From assembly GCF_025024155.1 (NCBI RefSeq), contig NW_026251783.1, forward strand, positions 62,001 to 126,000: a stretch of DNA of 64,000 nucleotides, given 5' to 3'. The stretch is from Gamsiella multidivaricata (lineage: Eukaryota; Mortierellomycota; Mortierellomycetes; Mortierellales; Mortierellaceae). This document shows, one piece after another, positions 37,222-45,218 of the stretch (position 1 is its first letter; each line of letters starts with the position of its first letter). A program made the translations under genes and the position numbers. The notes below the pieces were generated by a model. It had not been told where the DNA came from. It searched no databases and worked only from the letters and a program-made list of their open reading frames with translations.

Positions 37222-37780
37222 GGTTAGGCTCGTTCCCAGCCTGAGGACGCAGACAAGTCCGTTACCATAAATGGAAACTCTGCACAATCTTTCTCTCTCA
37301 GGCTGGGATAGAACTTGAGTTATTAGCAGGGACCAGAAAAAATAAAGGAGAGCAATTTTTTCAAAGTCGAAAATAGGCTGTGAAGTGGTTCTTTTGCATG
37401 CAAATTATCTGCCGCACTGAAATAAATAAAAAAAAAGTAGGCGTGCATGCCCTGAAGCTGCCTGACAGATTTGAACGGTGTCTTCGGGAAGCTGCCTCTT
37501 GCGGTGCGCCGCCATGGAATCTGAAATAAGACACTGTCAGTCGGAGATGCAAAGGCGGAAAGGTGGGAGTATGAAGAAAGGAGAGAAGAGCTGAGAGAGG
37601 AACGAAATGTGTGAGTCGATAGCATGCTTTTTTTTTTTTTTCCGGTCCCTGCTAATAACTCGAGTTCTATCCCAGCCTGAGAGAGAAAGATTGTGCAGAG
37701 TTTCCATTTATGGTAACGGGCTTGCCTGCTGCCTGCACGTGATGGCGTCCTTAGGCTGGTTACGAGCCTAGTCCGAGGTC
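37222..37780. mobile_element. Foldback/MITE-like element with about 74-bp inverted arms
   Basis: Left arm 37261..37334 and right arm 37644..37717 are reverse complements with a single mismatch over 74 bp. The similarity extends outward, with an indel of about 16 bp on the right, to about 37222 and 37780 (shared TAGGCTCG and CCAGCCT blocks). A spacer of 309 bp lies between the arms, with A- or T-rich runs at its inner edges. No transposase ORF lies inside, and no clear target-site duplication is seen. The right outer arm ends where the open frame of the first kinase-Sel1 relic begins and supplies an in-frame TAG upstream of it. It could be a non-autonomous DNA element or the scar of an inverted duplication. 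Confidence 0.7.
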
Positions 37781-39420
37781 CCAGCAACCCACCCTCCCGG
37801 TTCACGGGATAAATTAGGCAAGGTTCCGAAACCCATTCCTGAGACCCACATCAAAAAGGGGGCATTTAGGGAGATCTACAGATGGAATAGGTATGGGACC
37901 ATGATGGCCGTGAAGAGCATCCAGATTGAAGCTGCCCACAACACTGACATTGAGAGAGAGACGAAGATTGTATCTCAGCTCGCACACAGGCATATCATCC
38001 AGGGCTATGGCGTGGAGCAGGACGGCAACTATGTGTACATCATCACGGACTATGCTGAAGGCGGCAACCTCATGGGTGCTACTCCGAAACTGGACTGGGA
38101 CAGCAAACGAAGGATTGTGACGGAGGTGGCTCGTGGTTTGGCGTATCTTCACAACCAGGATATCTTGCACAGAGACATCAAGGGAGACAACATCTTGCTG
38201 ACGAAGCACAACGAGGTCAAGCTGTGCGATTTTGGGCTGGCTAAGATCATAGCTTCGGCTACGCGCTCTTCGACATACACACAAAAGGGAACCCCGAAAT
38301 GGATGGCACCAGAATTAAAAGTCGTGAAACCCGAGTACTCAACCAAGTCTGATATCTATACACTCGACGTTGTGATGGAGGACATGGTAAACGGAGACGC
38401 GCCTCTAGACTACACTGCACTCATGACACGATGCCTTGACAAGGATCCGAAGAAGAGGCCGACGGCAGAGGAGATCGCGGATGCGTCCCATATTATGCTC
38501 GCAGTTTACGACAATGCTGGCGGAGGTGGAGCGGTTAAGGCAGCTCAAGAGGAGTCGGCCGAGGTGGAATATGAGCTGGGACTAAAGTTCTACAATGGAG
38601 ACGGAGTCAAATGCAATCGAGCCGAGGCCGCAGAGCGATTCAGGAGGGCAGCGAACATGGGACACGCGATTGCCCAGTACCGCCTGGCCATGGTGTACAG
38701 CCACGGAGATGGTACTCTGCGAGACTGCACCAGAGCAGTAGAGTGGCAGCATAGGGCCGCGAACCAGGGATATGCTCCGGCTCAATCGTATCTTGGTTTC
38801 CTCTATCTTACCGGTGGAGAAGGTGTCCCGCAAGATTATCGGAGGACTTTAGAACTATTTGAGGCAGCAGCTAACCAAAAAAAAATGACGCGGTCTGCAC
38901 CGACTTGGGCTGGATGTACCACAGTGAATCTGGTATGACTCAGAGCTATGAGAAAGCTACCACATGGTATCTGGAGACCGTAGAACGAGGATATACTGTA
39001 GCGCAAACCTACTTGGGTATATGCTATTTCCACCAACAAAATTTTACCGAGGCAGTTAGATGGCTATCAAAGGCCGTCGAACAAGGAAGTGCAGACGCGC
39101 AGTACAGTCTGGGTTGCATGTACGACCGAGGCCAAAGTGTTGAGCAAGATGATCCCGAGGCTGTGAAGTGGTGGAACAAAGCTGCCAAGCAGGGATTACA
39201 GAAAGCGCAGTACAACTTAGCTCATTCGTGCCTGAAAGGGAAAAGTGTTCGTAAGAATGACCTGAAAGGCATCAATTTGTTGCGAGAGGCGGCTGATCAG
39301 GGCTATGCTAGAACTCAATACGAACTGGTGGTCCACTGGTCATCCTTTAAGGTCTATGGCACTCTTGCTGTGTTGAGTCATAAATACATAAATTGTTGGT
39401 CTACAGAAGACGTGTCCTAG
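37773..39420 (+). pseudogene. Protein kinase with Sel1 repeats, copy 1, 5'-truncated and frameshifted
   Basis: The open frame starts at 37772 without an ATG until 37901. It encodes a kinase domain with VAIK-type lysine (MMAVKSI), intact HRDIKGDN, CDFGLAK and WMAPE. The glycine loop is degenerate (KKGAFREIY). After SDIYTLDVVM roughly 35 residues of the C-lobe seem deleted before PLDYTALMTRC. Sel1 repeats follow (about 38560 on), and a run of nine A at 38877-38885 breaks the frame; coding resumes one frame over (LGWMYHSESG, YSLGCMYDRGQSVEQDDPEA) to a stop at 39420. The 5' end abuts the foldback element. If the A9 shift is an assembly error the gene would still lack a normal start and part of the C-lobe, so I call it a pseudogene. 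Confidence 0.72.
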
Positions 39421-39702
39421 CAGGCATGACATTAACTGGCCATATTACATCTCTCCTTTTCAAACACATACACACATACGCACTCTCTCACTTTATTCCT
39501 GTCTTTTCTCTTTCTCCTCGGCATTCCACACATAGTTCCCTTGTAATTCCTTGACATTGTCCGCCTGCGAAGAAGGTTTACTAACTGTCTTGGTGTAAAA
39601 TATTCAAACACGGCCCATTGGTTCCATTAAGTTTCTAACACTGCTTTCGTCTGCCTAATAGACAGTGCCTTATTTGCTACATCACCAAACGCGTTCAGCG
39701 AG

Positions 39703-41490
39703 ATGGAGGGAATCATATTAGGAAAGAAGATAGGCCACGGAGGACAAGCAGAGACACCCAAGGCCAAGTATGGGATAAAGGATGTGGCGGTCAAGAGGTT
39801 CCTAGACCCGAGCACGAGGACTACAGGCGCGAGGGAGCCATCTTCAAACAAGTGTTAAACAGGTATAGCGTCCGATTCTATGGTTTTCGAAGAGACCAGC
39901 TGGTGGTGGAGTACATCGAGGGTGGCAGTCTATCACACGCCATTCTAAGTGGTGCTGTCTTGGACTGGGAACGCAAGATGCTGATCGCGAAGCAGGTCTC
40001 GTTGGGTCTGGCCCATCTCCACTGCCCCACATCCACTGCCTGGACATCATCCACTGCAACCATCAAGAGCGACAACATCCTCCTCAATCAGTACGGAGAT
40101 GCCAAGGTATGCGGCCTTGGACGAGCGCACATGGTTGTTCAGGCAGGCGAGTACGGTACACTTCCATGGATGGCACCCGAGCGGTTCAAGGACCCGCCCC
40201 AGATCTCGCCCAAGTCCGATTTCTACGCTCTAGGGATGGTCATGTGGCAGATAGCTGCCGGGTGCAGGCAGCCGTACGAAGTACACGACCCAGATGGCAT
40301 AACAATGTGCATTATGGAGGGCTATAACGAGGAGATCCCAGAGGACACACCCGAGGAGTATGCAGCCTGCATCCGTAATTGCTGGAAGCAGGAGCCGAAG
40401 GAGAGGCCAGCAGCAGAGGATGTACTACCGAATGTACATGATACACCGCAGGACAACGGTATCGATGTCCTCAAGATCCGGCAAGGTGAGAACGCGACTA
40501 TAAGGTATCTGATGAAGGCTGTCAGACAGGGCTACCACTCCTCTTTTCAGGGAAGATTTACTAAACCGGTACGGTAGTGGAAAAGGACCTTTCCGAAGCC
40601 ATGGAATGGTGTCTCAAGGCAAGCGACAGTGGGGTGGCATACGCTAAATTCAATATCGGCAAGATGTACCAAGGTGGCGTTGGCGTGGAACAGGACTTTG
40701 GCAGGGCTATGGAATGGTATTTCAAGGCAAGCGATACAGGAGACTCGGACTCCAAGTTCAGCATCGGCTTCATGTTGCTCGCTGGCCTCAACGTGGAGCA
40801 AGACTACGCCAAGGCTATGGAGTGGTTTCTCAAGGCGAGCGGCGGTGGATCGGCTGAGGCCAAGTATAACATCGGCCACATGTACCACAAAGTTCTCGGC
40901 GTCGACCAGAACCACAGCACGGCCATGAATAGTATCTTAAAGCAAGCGATGCAGGAGACTCGGACTCCAAGCTCAGCATCGGCCTCATATTCCTCGATGG
41001 CCTTGGCGCGGAGTAGGACTACACCAAGGCTATGGAGTGGCATCTGAAAGCAAGCGAAGGTGGGTCCGCAGACGTCAACTACAACATCGGAACCTTGCAC
41101 CTTAATGGTCTTGAAGCAAAGATGGATTATGCCATAGTCATGAAGTGTTCTCTAATGGCAAGCGATGCTGGAGATACGGAAGCCTAGTACAATATCGGAC
41201 TCATGTACCGCCATGGTCTTGGCGTAGAACGGGACTATGTTAAGGCCATGGAGCGGTTTCTTGAGGCAATCGATGGTGGAAACTCTGCTGCAAAGAACCA
41301 GATAGGTATTCTGTACCGTTTTTGTCGCGGCGTGACACAGGATCACGGAGTGGTATCTCGGGGCAAGCGCTGCTGGAGTGGCTGAGGCTACATTCACAAT
41401 TGGCAACATGTACTATATGCCAATCGGCTTGGAGCAAGAATCATAAAGCTATGGAATGGCATCTCAAGGTGGCTGAGAAGCTACACAAGT
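39703..41490 (+). pseudogene. Protein kinase with Sel1 repeats, copy 2, multiply disrupted
   Basis: It starts at ATG 39703 (MEGIILGKKIGHGGQAE) like copy 3. A frameshift near 39808 moves it to the frame of REGAIFKQVLNRYSVRFYGF. The catalytic loop at 40021-40075 carries an insertion of about 14 bp and a second small shift, so HCD is replaced by a Ser/Thr run (TSTAWTSSTATIKSDN) before the frame is regained. LGRAH replaces the metal-binding motif. After WKQEPKERP the frame closes at about 40577, and Sel1 repeats continue in other frames with further stops (TAG near 41013 and 41186, TAA near 41443). It shares a block of about 150 bp, nearly identical, with copy 3. Confidence 0.85.
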
Positions 41491-42224
41491 AGAAATATCC
41501 ACGAATGAATGCGAAGAGAAGAGCTGCGTCTATCTGATAGAGCATCTTCCTCTGCAACCATAACGATTCCTGCGTACCCATACTCTAGGTGACGCTACTG
41601 AACTCAGCCTACAATCATTTTTCTCTACTGGGACTTGGGAATATTCGATGTATCTCCATAGGATGATGCTGAGGGCAGTTTAGGTCAAGTTAGAGGCGAC
41701 GAGGCTGCAGAGGCTAGTGAGAAGGAAGGTGAGAGCCGAGTGAGGACTGATGCAATAAACATTCGTGGACTGGGTCAAAAAAATAACAGCTGTGCTCTTT
41801 GCATATTTGAATGCCCAAAAATTTAATTGTTTCAGGTTGCAGCAGTACACGTCCTGGTTGGTGTACAATTGACGTGTTAGCACAGCATGTCCAACATTGA
41901 TTAAATTGAAATGAGCCCATTTAAATCATTTTGCTTTGCCGCCTCCAGCAGCGAAAGCAATGGAGGCGGTGCCAGGGGTGTTAATTGAGAGGCGATGTCA
42001 GGGGTGTTAATTGAGAGGCGATGTCAGGGATGTTAATTGAAAGGTGAGCTTTTCTGGGGCTGGACTTGGTTCAGGAATAGATACAAGTCCCCACTTGTGC
42101 TTGCTTTTTCTTCCTCTCTTTTTCTTTTTTCTTTTTTCTTTTTCTTCTTCCCATCTCGATAAATACCTTTCCTACACACAAACCTACTCTACATCAGCTA
42201 CAACAGACGATTCTCACCCACAAC
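41491..42224. other. Spacer and promoter of Sel1 kinase copy 3
   Basis: Contains a 26-bp tandem repeat (separate entry) and a pyrimidine-rich stretch at about 42105-42150 before the untranslated leader of copy 3. No gene is seen. Confidence 0.55.
41974..42048 (+). repeat. 26-bp tandem repeat, three copies
   Basis: Units at 41974-41999 and 42000-42025 are identical, and a third, diverged and partial, runs from 42026 to about 42048. The core is GTGTTAATTGAGAGGCGATG. It lies about 330 bp upstream of the copy 3 ATG. Confidence 0.85.
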
Positions 42225-42301
42225 GTAAGTTTAATATCTTGGTAAATTCTGGATGTCGTTCAGCGGGAACTTTTACTTGGCCTAGTAGTCTTCTAACACA
42301 G
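42225..42301 (+). promoter_or_regulatory. Probable 5' UTR intron of Sel1 kinase copy 3
   Basis: GTAAGT at 42225 and ACACAG ending at 42301 would remove 77 nt from the leader, 80 nt before the chosen ATG. If translation began upstream, the exon from 42302 would be coding (PDVCSLLNAIS), but no suitable ATG is visible. Confidence 0.5.
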
Positions 42302-42381
42302 CTCGCTTGTCTACTACCTCTCCCGATGTTTGTTCACTACTCAACGCCATCTCCACCAAAACACCAAGAATATTCGACAGA

Positions 42382-44367
42382 ATGAAGCGTATAAAGCTGG
42401 GAAAGAAGATAGGTCATCACGGAGGACAAGCAGAGACATTCAACGCCAAGTATGGGATAGAGAATGTGGTGGTCAAGAGGTTCCTGGACCCCAAACAAGA
42501 GGATTGCAGACGTGAGGTGGATATCGTCAGGCGAGTGCGCAACAAATACATCATCCAGTTCTACGGTGTGCAGGATGACATCCTCATCATGGAGTGCCTC
42601 GAGGGCGGCAGTCTAACACACGCCATTCTAAGCGGTGCTATCTCGGACTGGAAACACAAGATGCTGATCGCGAAGCAGGTCTCGTTGGGTCTAGCCCACC
42701 TCCACAGCCTAGATATCATCCACTGCGACATCAGGAGCAACATCGTCCTCCTCGATAAGTACGGAGATGCCAAGATAGGCGACCTTGGACAAGCGCGCAT
42801 GGTTGGTCAGGGTTGCAATGGTTTCGCGCTTCCATGGATGGCGCCCGAGCTGTTCAAGAACCCGCCCCAGATCTCGCCTAAGTCTGACGTCTATTCTCTA
42901 GGGGTGGTCATGTGGCAGATGGCTGCCGGGAGCGAGCAGCCGTACGAAGCACACACTCCAGATGGCATAACAATGTGCATTATGGAGGGCTATAACGAGG
43001 AGATCCCAGAGGACACACCCGAGGAGTATGCAGCCTGCATCCGTAATTGCTGGAAGCAGGAGCCGAAGGAGAGGCCAGCAGCAGAGGATGTACTACCGAA
43101 TGTGCATGATACACTACAGGGCAACGACTCAGATGTCGTCAAGCTTCCGCAAGAGGATGAGGATGAAGATCTGGGGTATCTGATGAATGGCGTTAGGCAA
43201 GGCTACCGGAATGCATACTACCTACTGGGAATGATGTACTTTAATGGCAAAATCGTGTCCGAAGGCGACACAAAGGCCGAGGAGTACATTCTAACGGACG
43301 GCAAGTTTAGAAAAGAGGACGCTAAACGCGATCTCAGTCACATATACAATGAGGGCCGTGGCACGGAACAGAACTATGCCAAGGCTCTGGAATGGTACCT
43401 CAAGGCCAGCGATGCTGGAGACCCAGATGCCAAGTTTAACATCGGTCACATGTATCACCGTGGTCTCGGCGTAGAGCAGGATTATGGCAAGGCTATGGAA
43501 TGGTATCTCAAAGCAAGCGATGCTGGTGTGGCAGATGCCAAGTACAATATCGGCAATATGTATGACGACGGTCTCGGTATCGAGCAGGACTACACCAAGG
43601 CTCTAGAATGGTTCCTCAAAGCAAGCGACGATGGAGTGGCGACGGCTATGTACAACATCGGTCTCATGTACCTTAATGGTCGAGGCATGGAACAGGACTA
43701 CACCAAGGCCATGGAATGGTTTCTCAAGGCGATCGATGCTGGGGTTACAGCGGCTACGTACAACATCGGTCTCATGTACCTCAATGGTCGGGGCGTGGAA
43801 CAGGACTACACCAAGGCCATGGAGTGGTTTCTTAAGGCAAGCGTTACTGGAGCGACAGCGCCTACGTACAACATCGGTCTCATGTATCTCAATGGCGATG
43901 GCATTGAGCAGGACTACACTAAGGCTATGGACTGGTTTTTCAAGGCAAGCGATGGTGGATCGGTAGACGCCAAGTACAATATCGGCCTCATGTACCGCCA
44001 TGGCCTTGGCGTGGAGCAGGACTATGCTAAGGCCATGGAGTGGTATCTTAAGGCAGGTGATGCTGGGGACCCAGATGCCACGTCCAACATTGGCTATATG
44101 TACCACAAAGGCCTCGGCGTAGGACAGGACTATGCCAAGGCTCTGAAGTGGTACCTCAGAGCCAGCGATGCTGGAGATCCAGACGCTACGTACAACGTCG
44201 GTCACATATACTACCATGGTCTCGGTGTGGAGCAGGACTATGCTGTGGCGATGGAGTGGTATTCCAAGGCAATGGATCGTGGCTCGACGATAGCCAAGGA
44301 CGTGGTCGACTACTTGCATCAACATGGCCATGATGAGGAGGATTACCTCAGGGTTAAAGAGTGGTAA
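42382..44367 (+). CDS. Protein kinase with C-terminal Sel1 repeats, copy 3, intact, 661 aa
   Basis: An intronless coding frame from ATG 42382 (MKRIKLGKKIGHHGG), the position matching the ATG of copy 2. The kinase domain is tyrosine-kinase-like: VVVKRF supplies the lysine, the catalytic loop is IIHCDIRSNIVLLD (HCD for HRD) and the metal motif is GDLG for DFG. WMAPELF and SDVYSLGVVMWQM follow. After a linker come eight near-perfect 36-residue Sel1 repeats of the type YNIGLMYxxGxGVEQDYxKAMEWYLKA plus degenerate repeats at both ends. Sel1 solenoids bind proteins, so a scaffolded signalling role is likely. The Cys in HCD and DLG are unusual, but both catalytic Asp residues remain, so activity is possible. 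Only this member of the three-gene array looks functional. Confidence 0.88.
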   Translation: MKRIKLGKKIGHHGGQAETFNAKYGIENVVVKRFLDPKQEDCRREVDIVRRVRNKYIIQFYGVQDDILIMECLEGGSLTHAILSGAISDWKHKMLIAKQVSLGLAHLHSLDIIHCDIRSNIVLLDKYGDAKIGDLGQARMVGQGCNGFALPWMAPELFKNPPQISPKSDVYSLGVVMWQMAAGSEQPYEAHTPDGITMCIMEGYNEEIPEDTPEEYAACIRNCWKQEPKERPAAEDVLPNVHDTLQGNDSDVVKLPQEDEDEDLGYLMNGVRQGYRNAYYLLGMMYFNGKIVSEGDTKAEEYILTDGKFRKEDAKRDLSHIYNEGRGTEQNYAKALEWYLKASDAGDPDAKFNIGHMYHRGLGVEQDYGKAMEWYLKASDAGVADAKYNIGNMYDDGLGIEQDYTKALEWFLKASDDGVATAMYNIGLMYLNGRGMEQDYTKAMEWFLKAIDAGVTAATYNIGLMYLNGRGVEQDYTKAMEWFLKASVTGATAPTYNIGLMYLNGDGIEQDYTKAMDWFFKASDGGSVDAKYNIGLMYRHGLGVEQDYAKAMEWYLKAGDAGDPDATSNIGYMYHKGLGVGQDYAKALKWYLRASDAGDPDATYNVGHIYYHGLGVEQDYAVAMEWYSKAMDRGSTIAKDVVDYLHQHGHDEEDYLRVKEW

Positions 44368-44570
44368 TTCGGCGCAAGTGATACACGAGACTGAGGCGCC
44401 AATTACAGCGTTGAATAAATGTATCGGTAGTTGTTGAATGGTAGAAGAAGTGACATACCATCTACTAGTGGATGCATGCATTTGAGGAGTGGTCGGCAGC
44501 AAGGATAACTCCGAGGCAGAGAAATGGCTCAGCAAGGCTATTAATGGAGGGAGTTCTATGGAATAGGGCG
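44368..44570 (+). pseudogene. Sel1-repeat debris downstream of copy 3
   Basis: After the stop codon, short stretches still read like Sel1 repeat, for example AEKWLSKAINGGSSME around 44516-44563, ending at TAG. This suggests that copy 3 once had more repeats or that a fourth unit decayed here. Confidence 0.45.
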
Positions 44571-45218
44571 CTTCAAGGATATTGTTGGCCAGCAGCCACC
44601 GAGGGTACGCAGGATTTGATATTAGGTTTTGGGGTTGTGCCTGTATAAAAGGAGGATCGAAGCCAGCGGTCTTTTGTTCCTTGTTCCAGTTGAACAAGAA
44701 GACCGTTGTGCTGATCACTCGCTACAGTGTGCGTAGTTGTGCGTTAGACCCTTGTATTCAGTGTGGAACACAAATTATTCGAGCATTCAGATTGGGAGTT
44801 TCCTTACTCCATACAACTGTAAAAGAACTATCTCCAAGCGCAACAATATTATAGGGTAGGCGAATAAATTATGGAGGTAATGCAATGCTGTATGGTTTAT
44901 TGTAAAGAAGCAAGGACGTTTCAGGCGCTGGACACCATAATGAAGTTTCGTCCACGCGCGAAAACAACAACTCATTAAGAACCCCATTTGTGTTGTACCG
45001 TTTGCTGCAATCAGCTTCCTGGATGTCTAGATGCAGCCCATCGCGATCTTTTGGAATTTTGCTCGAAATCGTTTAACGAGCTTGTCTGCCATCAGCTGAG
45101 CTGAAGATGAGCCCATTCTTAGCCCATTCTTAGCCCATTCTTGTTTCATACTTGCGTCGTATATCTTTTCTCTTTTTTTCTTTCTCCTTTTCGCCACCAC
45201 TACTCCACCAGCCAAGCT
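44571..45218. other. Intergenic, no supported gene
   Basis: Spacer and promoter of the LRR gene. It contains an 11-bp triplet repeat near the 3' end (separate entry). Confidence 0.5.
45111..45143 (+). repeat. 11-bp tandem repeat, three copies
   Basis: GCCCATTCTTA occurs twice and GCCCATTCTTG once, head to tail, about 75 bp before the LRR gene ATG. Confidence 0.85.

Noticed and set aside
38877..38885. Programmed frameshifting in Sel1 kinase copy 1
   Set aside because: Considered because of the A9 run, but the gene also lacks a start and part of the kinase domain, so simple decay or an indel error is more likely.
41974..42048. Possible CRISPR-like array
   Set aside because: The units are directly abutting 26-mers without spacers, and the genome is eukaryotic.
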